Source: Marinobacter gelidimuriae (GTDB lineage Bacteria; Pseudomonadota; Gammaproteobacteria; Pseudomonadales; Oleiphilaceae). Taken from it: a stretch of 64,000 bases of DNA. Below are positions 46,613 through 55,907 of the stretch, in pieces. The position numbers were made by a program, and so were the translations under genes. Position 1 is the stretch's first letter, and each line of letters starts with the position of its first letter. The stretch spans positions 161,701-225,700 of the forward strand of contig NZ_KB889827.1 of assembly GCF_000372805.1 (NCBI RefSeq). Reading direction: 5' to 3'. The notes under the pieces are model-generated. The model saw only the letters and a program-made list of their open reading frames with translations. It searched no databases and was not told where the DNA came from.

Positions 46613-47235
46613 TGAAAAGAACCTCGCTCACCCTCGAAAGTCTTGACTACGGCGCACAACAACTCGCCGCTGTGGATGCGGATCTTGGCCGTATTTATAC
46701 CCGCTTGGGTGCGCCGCCGCTGTGGGCGCGGGAGCCTGGTTTTGCTTCACTGGTGCACATTATTCTGGAGCAACAAATTTCCATAAAGGCCGCGCAAACC
46801 GTGTTCGAACGGCTATGCACACACTTGGGTGAAATGTCGCCGCAGCGTATGGTTTCAGCCGGTGAGGAAGAACTGAAAGCGTTTGGGCTAACTCGTCAAA
46901 AAGCCCGTTACTGCTTTGGATTGGCAGGGCGCATTCATACCGGAAAACTCAATTTGGCGCAGTTAGACGCTCTGAGCGACACCGAAGGGCGCGACGCGCT
47001 CTTGGCTGTCCCCGGACTAGGCCCATGGAGCGTTGACGTATACTACCTGATGGCATTGCGCCGGCCGGATGTTTGGCCGCTGGGCGATTTGGCACTGGCG
47101 GCGGCCATGCAGGAGATCAAACAGCTGGACGCACCCGCAACACGCCAGCAACAGGTGGACATTGCCAGCGCCTGGTCACCTTGGCGCGCCGTCGCCGCTC
47201 GACTGCTGTGGATGCACTATCTTGACAGTCGCTAG
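46612..47235 (+). CDS. DNA-3-methyladenine glycosylase, AlkA/HhH-GPD type
   Basis: This 207-residue base-excision enzyme removes alkylated purines. The HhH-GPD pattern is visible: FASLVHIILEQQISIKAAQT, FGLTRQKARYCFGLAGRI, the hairpin LAVPGLGPWSVDVYYLMALR and the catalytic Asp in WPLGDLALAAAM. Relative to AlkA it lacks the N-terminal domain, as short AlkA-like enzymes do. Confidence 0.9.
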   Translation: MKRTSLTLESLDYGAQQLAAVDADLGRIYTRLGAPPLWAREPGFASLVHIILEQQISIKAAQTVFERLCTHLGEMSPQRMVSAGEEELKAFGLTRQKARYCFGLAGRIHTGKLNLAQLDALSDTEGRDALLAVPGLGPWSVDVYYLMALRRPDVWPLGDLALAAAMQEIKQLDAPATRQQQVDIASAWSPWRAVAARLLWMHYLDSR

Positions 47236-47303
47236 ACGCCCACGAACAAAACGCAGCGCCAAAGCGATATACCTCATTATTTATACAACTTATTCACTGA
47301 CAG

Positions 47304-47568
47304 TTACCCACCCCGGCGACAAATCCCTGATCCAGCAGCAAACCGCCCAAGCCGCGCCAAATACTCCACCTGCGCCAGTTCATCGGGCCGCACCAGGCGA
47401 ATGTCCGAGGCACTATAAAGCCATGCGGCTTTGTCTGACCCGATGATAGCAAAGCGCAGTTGCCGCTCGGTTTTTGGTTCGGTATTCACCTTGCCAATTC
47501 GCCTTACGCTGGCCAACGGCACCTTGAATGTCGTCGACCATGCGACGTATATCAGGACCTTCAGGCAC
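47304..47568 (-). pseudogene. Endonuclease VIII (nei) remnant
   Basis: A GTG at 47568 with GGAG upstream gives PEGPDIRRMVDDIQGAVG, the catalytic N-terminus of Fpg/Nei enzymes (P2 and E3 of PEGP). The frame is then lost. A second frame reads ERQLRFAIIGSDKAAWLYSA followed by SDIRLVRPDELAQVEYLARL, the middle of the N-terminal domain of Nei. The helix-two-turn-helix and zinc finger are gone. Fewer than 90 of about 265 residues remain. Confidence 0.75.
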
Positions 47569-47643
47569 TGTTGTTCTCCATCACTGTTCGCCGTCGATTA
47601 AATTGTCATTTAACCTACGGGGCTTAGAACAGAACCGATGACA

Positions 47644-48282
47644 TCACAGCGCCGCCAACGCCTCATCCACCTGCGTAGTGCCAGAGAGCACTTCGAATGT
47701 GCGGTTATCGCAGTTGTCTGAATTCAACACCGCCAGCAGTACATTGGCTACGTCTTCCCGGGGAATGTCGCCTGGGCGGTCCAGGTTTTCACGAATATCG
47801 ACCTTACCGCTGCCCGAATCTTCAGTAAGTGGGCCGGGGCGTACAATCGTGTAGGTCAGGCCGCTGGCCATCAGATGCTCGTCCGCTTTGTGTTTTGCTT
47901 CCAGATAATGGCGAATCTTTTCAGGGGCGTCGCCAGGCTTGTCTGCGCGCATACTGCTAACAATTATAAAGCGCTTGATACCCATTTTTTTTGCGGTGTC
48001 CATCAGATTGATGGCGCCGTTCTGGTCTACGTCGACGGTTTTTTCAGGGCCGGTTTTGGGGCCTGAACCTGCGGCAAAAATAACCGCATCACAACTGCGT
48101 AACGCTTCGCGGCAATCACCTTCCAGGTTCCCCACCACGGTTTCGGTAGCGCCCAGTTTTTGCAGATCTGGCCCCTGCTCCGGGTCACGAATCAAGGCCC
48201 GTGCCTCGTGCTCGGTGTCTGCCATCTTTTCCAATAAATGACGGCCTATCTGGCCATTGGCTCCAGCAATTAATACACGCAT
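47644..48282 (-). CDS. NAD(P)-binding Rossmann protein, atypical SDR
   Basis: This 212-residue protein begins MRVLIAGANGQIGRHLLEKM, the dinucleotide loop of NmrA/YwnB-like SDRs. DAVIFAAGSGPKTGPEKT, then MGIKRFIIVSSMRAD and YTIVRPGPLTEDSGSGKVD follow. The C-terminal segment IPREDVANVLLAVLNSDNCD is typical. Similar proteins act in redox or epimerase reactions; the substrate is unknown. Confidence 0.88.
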   Translation of the reverse strand: MRVLIAGANGQIGRHLLEKMADTEHEARALIRDPEQGPDLQKLGATETVVGNLEGDCREALRSCDAVIFAAGSGPKTGPEKTVDVDQNGAINLMDTAKKMGIKRFIIVSSMRADKPGDAPEKIRHYLEAKHKADEHLMASGLTYTIVRPGPLTEDSGSGKVDIRENLDRPGDIPREDVANVLLAVLNSDNCDNRTFEVLSGTTQVDEALAAL

Positions 48283-48360
48283 GATGTGATCTCCTGTTGC
48301 AATGACTTGATAGTGTACCTAATGATCTCTGTGCGCCAACGCGCTCTTTCAAGACCTGAT

Positions 48361-48404
48361 GGAGCCAAGTCGTAACTAAGTGGGAACTAAGGAGGAACCA
48401 AGGA
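48361..48404 (+). repeat. Four 11-bp near-repeats ending on a start codon
   Basis: Units begin at 48361, 48372, 48383 and 48394, of the form GGAACYAAGGA with changes in the first two. The last two contain the ribosome-binding site (GGAGGAA) of the gene starting at 48404. A unit of 11 bases is close to one helical turn. Confidence 0.7.
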
Positions 48405-49498
48405 TGAAAAGACTCTTTGCTGTTTTTGTATTGGCCGCCTTAATGGCCACTTTTTTCAGCCTTGCTGCCGAACCCGTTCCGGTTGAGCAAAAACTCATCC
48501 GCATTAACGCCAACGATGTGCTGGGCGAGTTTCCCGGCATTGAGCATGAATCCGTTGATTTGCAGGCTGTTCTAGCCGATATGGCTCAGGATCCGCTGCT
48601 GGTACTAAAGGCAAGAGCCGCTCTGTTGAAATACCCGGTTATGGCCCGCCAGCTGCTACAAATTTACGGCGACGAGCCGGAGTTTCAGGAAATTCTGCGG
48701 CAACATGGCGATTCGGTGTTGCCGCCCATCCACTATTTTGTGTCCAATCCTGTTGGATCCATTGAATGGATGAACAGGGCTGGCACGCAATATCAGCTCT
48801 TTAAAAAATGGTTTACCGATCACGAAAAAAGCTCAACGGTCGTTGATTCTGCACAGCCACTAACACCCACCGAGCGCGGCTGGTACGCGGTTCAGTACAT
48901 TCATACTGAAGGTCATGATTTTCTAGGCCAGTTTCTGGTTAATCCTGAGGGCAAGGTTAAGTGGCTTGCTAGCGAGCGTGTTCTGGAAGGCCTGAACCAG
49001 TTTTTCGCCGGTGGCCTGCGCCAACTGGAAAAACGCCATCGCATGAATGAACCTATTGGCGCCGGTGATATTGGCTGGGCAGCGTTGGATGTGGTGGTGT
49101 TCGCCAGCGCGGTGAAAGTTCTGCGTATCGGCCGATTCGCTGCCGCAACCACCCAGAATGCCAGCCGCGGCACGCGCTCTGCGGCCCTGGCAGTACGTTT
49201 CAGTCGCGGTGGCCGCTTAGTGCTCAGCAGTGCCCGCTATGCCAAATGGCCGCTGATTATAGGCGCAGGCTATCTGGTCATCACCCACCCCAGCCTGATT
49301 AACGACCTCCTGGTCGAGCTTGCTGACGTGATTGGCGCACCGGCCTTACTGATTCAATTGGTTGGTTGGTTATTGCTACTAATGCCGGCTCTTTATCTTT
49401 TACGCGGCCTTCTTTGGCTTATAACGCCTCTGTTGCAAGCTGTACTTTGGAGCATCGGGCGCCTGCTAGCGCAGCTTAGCGGTCGCAGCGCGGCCTGA
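48404..49498 (+). CDS. Exported or membrane protein of unknown function
   Basis: The 364-residue protein has a signal-like N-terminus (MKRLFAVFVLAALMATFFSL, cut after about AAEP). A periplasmic region of about 170 residues (LIRINANDVLGEFPGIEHES) follows. The C-terminal part holds several hydrophobic segments: VVVFASAVKVLRIG, PLIIGAGYLVITHPSLINDL and LIQLVGWLLLLMPALYLLRG. No family is recognised. The start at 48404 is fixed by AGGAGG. Confidence 0.8.
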   Translation: MKRLFAVFVLAALMATFFSLAAEPVPVEQKLIRINANDVLGEFPGIEHESVDLQAVLADMAQDPLLVLKARAALLKYPVMARQLLQIYGDEPEFQEILRQHGDSVLPPIHYFVSNPVGSIEWMNRAGTQYQLFKKWFTDHEKSSTVVDSAQPLTPTERGWYAVQYIHTEGHDFLGQFLVNPEGKVKWLASERVLEGLNQFFAGGLRQLEKRHRMNEPIGAGDIGWAALDVVVFASAVKVLRIGRFAAATTQNASRGTRSAALAVRFSRGGRLVLSSARYAKWPLIIGAGYLVITHPSLINDLLVELADVIGAPALLIQLVGWLLLLMPALYLLRGLLWLITPLLQAVLWSIGRLLAQLSGRSAA

Positions 49499-49626
49499 GG
49501 CGGTTACGCCAATGGCTGCGAGCTAAACTGCGCGGCCTTTGTTTTATTTTGAACATACACAAACGGGCTAGTAGCAACATGCCCCAACGCCTATCATAGC
49601 TTCCTTTCTTTTTGCCGGATGTTCTT

Positions 49627-50577
49627 ATGCTCAGGGGCGTATTGCTAATCGCATTTGCGGCCGTGCTTTGGTCTACCACCAGCATCGTCGCTAAATTTCT
49701 GTTTGCCAGTTCTGACCTGGGAGGCCTTACCCTGGGCTTACTCAGATTAATGGTGGCCCTGCCGTTTTTCTGGCTGCTAATGCGCCGCGAGCAGCACCGG
49801 CTGGCCCGACAGCAACGGCTACACCCGACAGACGGCCCTGCACCGCTCACGCGCCTGCGCCAGATTCCGTTAAAGGCCCTGATACCACTGGCCGGGCTGG
49901 GCATTTTTCAGGCGGTGTATCAGGGCAGCTATCTGGTGGCGGTAGACTTGACCGGTGCCAGCATCGCCACGTTGATTTCATTGTGCTTGCCACCGGTGTT
50001 TGTGGCCCTGCTGGCGGCGCCCATACTGGGTGAAAAACCGGGCGCGATTACCCTGGTGGCACTGTTCGTTGCCATAGCCGGTACCGTTATGCTGGTGTTG
50101 AGCGATATGAAAACTGCGGGTACGCTACGCCTGGCCGGTATTTTAATGTCGCTGCTGGCCGCGGCTGTGTACACCGGGTTCAACCTGACCAGCCGTTACA
50201 ACTCTGCGCGAACGCCGGTGTTTACCACCGCTTTTCTGTGTTTCTTCACCGCTGCGTTGGTCTTGCTGCCAGCGGTCTATTTCAGCGGTGGCTTTGCCGA
50301 TGTACAAAACCTGCAGTGGCAGCACTGGCTGATGGTGATTTACATTGGTGTGGTGCCCACGTGTATCGGTTACCTGTGTTTTTTTGACGGCATGCAGACA
50401 ACGCCGGCCACCCTGGCCAGCATCGTTGTTATCTTGGAGCCCTTATTTGTCGCGCTGTTAGCGTGGCTGATTCTGGGCGAGGAATTGGGCACAATCGGCC
50501 TTGCGGGCGCCCTTATACTAACCGTAGCGGTGGTGGTGGCATCACGTTACGGTAACCCGCCACGGCCAGCCAGCTAA
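49627..50577 (+). CDS. EamA/DMT-family transporter
   Basis: This 316-residue protein has ten helices in two EamA repeats. Marks are AAVLWSTTSIVAKFLF in the first repeat, FQAVYQGSYLVAVDLTGASI and GVVPTCIGYLCFFDGMQTTP followed by ASIVVILEPLFVALLAWLIL in the second. The substrate is unknown. The start may also be 49612 (TTG), but the ATG at 49627 fits the family. Confidence 0.9.
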   Translation: MLRGVLLIAFAAVLWSTTSIVAKFLFASSDLGGLTLGLLRLMVALPFFWLLMRREQHRLARQQRLHPTDGPAPLTRLRQIPLKALIPLAGLGIFQAVYQGSYLVAVDLTGASIATLISLCLPPVFVALLAAPILGEKPGAITLVALFVAIAGTVMLVLSDMKTAGTLRLAGILMSLLAAAVYTGFNLTSRYNSARTPVFTTAFLCFFTAALVLLPAVYFSGGFADVQNLQWQHWLMVIYIGVVPTCIGYLCFFDGMQTTPATLASIVVILEPLFVALLAWLILGEELGTIGLAGALILTVAVVVASRYGNPPRPAS

Positions 50578-50607
50578 CGAGTGAGCTTAAAAGACTGGCC
50601 GCGCGCA

Positions 50608-51153
50608 TCAGTCTTTACGCTGGTGCTCGAGCATATCGGGCTGCAGAATTTCGATCCAGTAGCCGTCAGGGTCTTTGATAAACGCCAGGCCCTTCATCTT
50701 GCCGTCATCCGGCTTTTTCACAAAATCGACGTTCAACGCTTCGAAGCGGTCACAGGCTGAGTATACATCTGGCACTGCAATTCCAATGTGGCCAAAGCCT
50801 TGGGGCTGGTCATTGCCATTGTGATAAGCAAAATCGTCGTCGTTCTCTGTGCCCCAGTTGTGAGTCAGTTCCAACATGGCTTCACGGCCAAAGGTGTAAG
50901 TGGTGCGGTGCGCATCATCGGTCGGTACCGAGCTGGCCTGACGCTCATCCAGATACCCCAGAAAATACAGAGTGAACTTCATCTCCGGAAAATCCAGTTT
51001 GCGGACCAAACGCATACCCAGAACCCGACTGTAAAAATCCAGGGATTTTTGAGGATCTTTTACTCGTAACATGGTTTGGTTAAATACGAAGCCTTCGGTT
51101 TCTGGTACCGGCTCGTGATGAAGTCCGGGCGACTGTTCAAAGTGTTTTGGCAT
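50608..51153 (-). CDS. gloA: Lactoylglutathione lyase (glyoxalase I), eukaryote-like zinc form
   Basis: This 181-residue enzyme converts the glutathione hemithioacetal of methylglyoxal to lactoylglutathione. It is close to human GLO1: [53 protein letters not shown] and YWIEILQP. Metal ligands by alignment are Gln26, Glu95, His122 and Glu168; Gln in the first position marks the zinc-dependent long form rather than the nickel form. Confidence 0.94.
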   Translation of the reverse strand: MPKHFEQSPGLHHEPVPETEGFVFNQTMLRVKDPQKSLDFYSRVLGMRLVRKLDFPEMKFTLYFLGYLDERQASSVPTDDAHRTTYTFGREAMLELTHNWGTENDDDFAYHNGNDQPQGFGHIGIAVPDVYSACDRFEALNVDFVKKPDDGKMKGLAFIKDPDGYWIEILQPDMLEHQRKD

Positions 51154-51306
51154 AATGAGAACCTGTTGGTAAGCTGCGCAACACCTTTAATCACGCAGCC
51201 AATGAATGGCAGGTGTATAAGGTTTAATTGTGATCCGCCGAGGGCTTTTCAAGGTTATGTTAGGCTACACATTCTAAATCGGCCATGTTGCTCTTATACG
51301 CCTGAC

Positions 51307-52455
51307 GTGAGTACTTCCGCTGTGAACCAGCCCACTGGAAAACATCAAACCTGCCCGAAAGCGCCCGAACCAATACCCAAAGTGCAGGTTGAAAGCACCG
51401 GAAGACGTGCTATCAATTCAAATCAACAGGGCACATCTGGAAAACGTCTGGCGCTATTCAGCCTTTTATTCGTCGCGCTCACAGGCGTTGGCCTTTACAC
51501 CGTTTATACCCATTTTGCAGGCAAAAGCCTGAGCTTTGACAACCGCCTGCTGGAGCCGGCCACGCTATTGTCTCTGGCCGCCCTGCTTGCTGTTTACTTC
51601 ATTGCGGACGCCCTACGTCTTCACTTTACTCTGCGCGCACTGGGGCACCGCCTGAACGCCGCGGTTATCGCCCGGCTGGTGTTTATTAATCTGTTTTTCT
51701 CAAACGTCACGCCTATGGCCACCGGCGGCGGTTTTGCCCAAATCTGGTATCTGCACAAGCACGGCGTACCCATAGGCACCGCAACCGCGGCCACTACTAT
51801 CCGGACTCTGTTGGCTGTTATCTTTATTTTTTCGCTGACACCGGTGTTTCTGCTGTCATTGGGGGCATTGGAGGGACGCGCGATCAGCGGCAATGTGGGT
51901 ATTGCACTGACGTTCCTCATCTTTCTGTATCTAGGGTTTTTCGCGGTGCTGTTATTGCGCACACGCTGGCTGATGGCGCCTTTGGCGAAACTACTGACGG
52001 CTTTATGGCGCCTGAAGCTGATAAGCGCTGAACGCCACCGACACTGGCAGTTCAAGGCCAAGCGGGAGATGCTGAGGTTTTCCGCCAGTTTTGGCGATTA
52101 TCTGCGCGGCCAGCCAATGTATATTGCGCTGTCGGTGCTATTTACCGCTGTATTTCTGCTCAGCCTGTTCAGCTTTCCGGCCCTTTTGCTCCACAGCCTG
52201 GATTACACGGTGGACTATATAACAACGCTAGGCTTGCTGGTGGTCACAACCTTCATCATGTACTTCTCGCCCACCCCGGGGGCATCAGGCATTTCAGAAG
52301 GCGTGTTTGGCAGTTTTTTCAGCGAGATCCTGGCGCCCTCACATCTTTTGCTGGTGATTGTGGCCTGGCGTTTTCTGTCCATTTATCTCGGTATGCTGAT
52401 TGGCCTGGTGGTCATGCAACGGGAGTTGATACGGCAACGGAGAGCCACACCATGA
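51307..52455 (+). CDS. YbhN/LPG-synthase-transmembrane-like flippase
   Basis: This 382-residue protein has about eight helices and no catalytic synthase domain. Marks of the UPF0104 family are LVFINLFFSNVTPMATGGGF, AQIWYLHKHGVPIGTA and MYFSPTPGASGISEGVFGSF. Such proteins are thought to flip or move lipids. The GTG start 51307 is a choice; no strong ribosome site is visible and 51322 is possible. It overlaps the downstream glycosyltransferase by four bases (ATGA), indicating a shared function. Confidence 0.85.
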   Translation: MSTSAVNQPTGKHQTCPKAPEPIPKVQVESTGRRAINSNQQGTSGKRLALFSLLFVALTGVGLYTVYTHFAGKSLSFDNRLLEPATLLSLAALLAVYFIADALRLHFTLRALGHRLNAAVIARLVFINLFFSNVTPMATGGGFAQIWYLHKHGVPIGTATAATTIRTLLAVIFIFSLTPVFLLSLGALEGRAISGNVGIALTFLIFLYLGFFAVLLLRTRWLMAPLAKLLTALWRLKLISAERHRHWQFKAKREMLRFSASFGDYLRGQPMYIALSVLFTAVFLLSLFSFPALLLHSLDYTVDYITTLGLLVVTTFIMYFSPTPGASGISEGVFGSFFSEILAPSHLLLVIVAWRFLSIYLGMLIGLVVMQRELIRQRRATP

Positions 52456-54686
52456 ATCGCCCACGGCTACTGAAATGGCTTTTTTACCTTTGCCTCACCG
52501 TGGTGGTTCTGCTGGTGGGCTACAAGGTATACCTGAACCTGTTTATGAAGGACTTCAATTCGCTGCATTCCGAGCAGGCGCAGCGTATTAGCGAGGCCCT
52601 GGCAAACGACCAACCACTGCGCTTCGCGGTGGTTGGCAACATCAATAACTCCATCGGTATTTTTGAGGAACGTATCGTGCCGGCGCTAAACGCGGCCGAA
52701 TACGACTTTATGGTGTCCGCCGGTAATGCGGTCAGCAGCGGTGGCGAGGACAAGTACCGGGCGTTGTTTGGCTCGCTGGGGCACCTGGACATTCCCTGGT
52801 TGATGACCTTTGGCGACAACGAATATGACAACTTTGGGAGCTTCCGCTTTTACGATCATTTCGGCCCGCATTTTTACAGCGTGCGCGCCGGCGTCAGCCG
52901 GTTAATTTTCCTCGACAGCACCGGCAAAACCGCTTGGCAATGGCAGCTGCATTGGCTCGATGAACTGCTGGCCGAAGACACCTCCAAAGCCCGCATTATC
53001 TTTATAGGTGACCCGCCGTTACATCCATCCCAAAGTGCACTTTTTGACCAGAGTGACGACTATCTACAGCCACCGGAATTCCGTAAGGCACTGCTGGACA
53101 TCGTCAAGAAGTACGACGTAAACGCGGTCATCTCTGCAAACCTGTCCCTTTACGACGAGCAAATAATCGACAGCACCCTGTTTATAACCACCGGCGGTGC
53201 GGGCGGCCTGGTATTGAATGACGACATCAGTTTCTACCACTATCTGATGCTGCAAATTGATACTGACGGCAACGTCAGCCACACACTGCAAAAGCTGGAG
53301 GTGGGCCAGCATCCGCTTTTGAAAAAACTGGAAAGCCTGTGGTTCTTTATCTATTCGCTGTTTTACACCGGCTACCTGAATTTCTTTTTACTGATAGCTG
53401 TGTTTTCCGCCATCGCTATTAAGCTTTACGGCCTTATCTTCGTTGGTAAAAACTACTACCCAGACTATGACCTGGACGCCACGCCCTTTTTGCAAAAGCC
53501 CATACGGGTGGCCATGTTCACCAACAATTATTTGCCGTTTATTGGCGGCGTGCCTATATCCATTGCCCGTTTGCGTTGGGGACTGGAAGCCATGGGCGAC
53601 AGTGTACTGGTGGTGGCACCGCGTTATCAGAACCAGCCGGCACAGGAAGAAAGCGTCCTACGGGTACCGGCACTGCTCACTATGGACTCCAAGCGCGAGT
53701 TCCGCTTGGCCAATATATTTCTAAGCCGCATTCGCAAACGGCTACGGGTTTTCAAACCAGACATTATTCACCTGCACCACCCCTTCTGGTTGGGGTCGCT
53801 CGGGCTGCTTCTAGCCCGCCGGTTAAAAGTACCCGCAGTGTACACCTACCACACCCGGCTGGAGCACTACGCGCACTTTGTCCCCCTGCCAGGCATGTTA
53901 TTTCGTAATCTGATTTCCCACGCGCTGATCAAACGCTTTGCCAACAAGTGCGACACGGTGATTGTTCCCACTTACTCGATTGAAGAGTATCTGCGGATGA
54001 TTGGGGTGAAAACCCCCGTTTACGTGCAGCCTACCGGCATTGAGTATGAGCGTTTTCAGGCTGTGAACGCCGCCGACGTACAAAAATTGCGCGAAAGGTT
54101 GGGCCTGAAAAGCGAGAGAGTGCTGGTGAGTGTGTCGCGACTGTCGAACGAGAAAAATATCGATTTCATGATCAATGGGCTGAATGAACTGCGCCGCAAA
54201 ACCGCCGCTGAGTTTCATTTTGTCATGATTGGCGAAGGCCATCAGCGTGAACGCCTACAACAAAAAATAGACGACCTGGGTTTGCAGAAGCACATCACTC
54301 TGGCCGGCAGCGTTGAGCCAGAGGCTGTGGCCACCTGGTATCAATTGGGCGACATCTTTGTGTTTGCGTCGAAATCAGAAACCCAGGGAATGGTGATTCT
54401 GGAGGCCATGGCAGCAGGCTTGCCGGTAGTCGCTGTGCGTTCGAGCGGAATTGATGACGTAATACGCCAGGGCTTCAACGGTTTTAAAACGCCGGAGAAA
54501 CAAGGCCTGTGGTGCGAGAAAATACAACAGTTACTAGAGCAGGATGAGTTGCGCCAACAGTTGGCAGAACAGGCCCTGGCCTTTGCCAAGGACTATTCGG
54601 TAGAGCGGTTTGCCAAAGACGTGCGCAGAATTTACGGTGAAACGCTGGCAATGGCCGCCAAAAAGGCGAGACCTAAAAAGTCTTAA
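52452..54686 (+). CDS. Fusion of metallophosphoesterase-like domain and GT4 glycosyltransferase
   Basis: The 744-residue protein has TM1 at about 8-27, an N-terminal phosphoesterase-like domain at about 55-280 (RFAVVGNINNS, MVSAGNAVSSGGEDKYRALF, LMTFGDNEYDNFG), a second hydrophobic stretch at about 300-337, and a GT-B transferase from about 350. The transferase has TNNYLPFIGGVPISIARLRW, YTYHTRLEHYAHFVP, VSRLSNEKNIDFMINGL and the E-x7-E motif SETQGMVILEAMAAGLPVVA. It most resembles diacylglycerol glucosyltransferases. In the phosphoesterase part several metal ligands look replaced: GNIN for GDxH and GDNE for GNHE. The domain may be inactive. Confidence 0.85.
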   Translation: MNRPRLLKWLFYLCLTVVVLLVGYKVYLNLFMKDFNSLHSEQAQRISEALANDQPLRFAVVGNINNSIGIFEERIVPALNAAEYDFMVSAGNAVSSGGEDKYRALFGSLGHLDIPWLMTFGDNEYDNFGSFRFYDHFGPHFYSVRAGVSRLIFLDSTGKTAWQWQLHWLDELLAEDTSKARIIFIGDPPLHPSQSALFDQSDDYLQPPEFRKALLDIVKKYDVNAVISANLSLYDEQIIDSTLFITTGGAGGLVLNDDISFYHYLMLQIDTDGNVSHTLQKLEVGQHPLLKKLESLWFFIYSLFYTGYLNFFLLIAVFSAIAIKLYGLIFVGKNYYPDYDLDATPFLQKPIRVAMFTNNYLPFIGGVPISIARLRWGLEAMGDSVLVVAPRYQNQPAQEESVLRVPALLTMDSKREFRLANIFLSRIRKRLRVFKPDIIHLHHPFWLGSLGLLLARRLKVPAVYTYHTRLEHYAHFVPLPGMLFRNLISHALIKRFANKCDTVIVPTYSIEEYLRMIGVKTPVYVQPTGIEYERFQAVNAADVQKLRERLGLKSERVLVSVSRLSNEKNIDFMINGLNELRRKTAAEFHFVMIGEGHQRERLQQKIDDLGLQKHITLAGSVEPEAVATWYQLGDIFVFASKSETQGMVILEAMAAGLPVVAVRSSGIDDVIRQGFNGFKTPEKQGLWCEKIQQLLEQDELRQQLAEQALAFAKDYSVERFAKDVRRIYGETLAMAAKKARPKKS

Positions 54687-54751
54687 AGCCGCAGACCGCT
54701 AACGGCTTTTCTGATGCTTACGGCTTGCGCTGGGTAAAAGCGTTGAGCCCA

Positions 54752-55759
54752 TCAGGAACGGGCTTTTTCACCTTCCAGACTTAGTTTGGCCTGACGTGCG
54801 CGCTCGGCCTGCTTGCGTTTTTTGCGTTCAGCAACAACGCGAGCCGCATCGCCTCCTACGTGAACTTCACCACGCTCCTCGGCCAGGCGCATTTGCCGTT
54901 CGCGCTCGGCAAAGCGTGCCTTTTGAGACTCGCTTGATACACCAGCGCACTGGTGACAGCTCACACCTTTGTTATATTCCGGCCGCAGCTTGTCATTTTC
55001 AGTAATCGGGCGACGGCAGGCGTGGCACTGGTCATAATCGCCACGTTCGAGACGATAATTGACCGTGACACGATCATCAAATACGAAACATTCACCTTCC
55101 CACAAGCTTTTCTCTTCCGGCATCTCTTCCAGGTATTTTAAAATGCCGCCTTTGAGGTGGTACACCTCGTCAAAGCCCTGCTCTTTCATATAGGCCGTCG
55201 ATTTTTCACAGCGGATACCACCGGTGCAAAACATGGCGACTTTCTTGTGTTTGGCCGGATCAAGGTTCTGTCTTACGTATTCGGGAAACTCGCGAAACGT
55301 ATCTGTGGCGGGGTTGAGGGCGTTTTTGAAGGTGCCAATTTCCACTTCATACTGGTTGCGGGTATCAACCAGCACCACCTCAGGATCGGAAATCAATTCG
55401 TTCCATTGCTCGGAATTCAGATAGGTGCCCACGATGCGTTTTGGATCGATGCCTTCGACGCCCATGGTGACAATTTCTTTCTTCAGCTTGACCTTGGTGC
55501 GCTTGAACGGCTGCTCGCCGACAAACGATTCCTTGTATTCAATGTCGGCGAAACGGTCATCGCTGTTAATCCAGGTCTTTACCGCATCAACGCCCTCGCG
55601 GCTGCCGGCTACGGTGCCATTAATGCCCTCGCCGGCCAGCAATAATGTGCCATGCACACCTTTTGCCAGCATCAGGCTCAGCAGCGGCTGGCGCAGGGCC
55701 TGGTAGTCATTCAGAACCGCGAACTTATACAGCGCACACACAACAACGGAATCCGTCAT
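54752..55759 (-). CDS. trhO: tRNA uridine(34) hydroxylase, rhodanese-like
   Basis: This 335-residue protein hydroxylates U34 of tRNA to ho5U. It has an N-terminal acylphosphatase-like domain ([19 protein letters not shown]), then [18 protein letters not shown] and a rhodanese domain with the catalytic loop [16 protein letters not shown] (Cys178, Cys184). A C-terminal zinc-like pair CHACRRP and CHQCAG follows. The C-terminus is a charged coil ([16 protein letters not shown]). The length fits TrhO (YceA). Confidence 0.93.
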   Translation of the reverse strand: MTDSVVVCALYKFAVLNDYQALRQPLLSLMLAKGVHGTLLLAGEGINGTVAGSREGVDAVKTWINSDDRFADIEYKESFVGEQPFKRTKVKLKKEIVTMGVEGIDPKRIVGTYLNSEQWNELISDPEVVLVDTRNQYEVEIGTFKNALNPATDTFREFPEYVRQNLDPAKHKKVAMFCTGGIRCEKSTAYMKEQGFDEVYHLKGGILKYLEEMPEEKSLWEGECFVFDDRVTVNYRLERGDYDQCHACRRPITENDKLRPEYNKGVSCHQCAGVSSESQKARFAERERQMRLAEERGEVHVGGDAARVVAERKKRKQAERARQAKLSLEGEKARS

Positions 55760-55907
55760 AGCAATCTCCTGCAGGCCGGATCGTAAATCCGGAGCATGGT
55801 TGGGGTAGTCGGATATTTAAAGAGGGGGTAATTTTAGCCAATTAAGGCGATGGATCAAGTCAGGAGTGGCCGCAGCAGTGCGCTGCGGCCAGGTACCACC
55901 AAAAACG

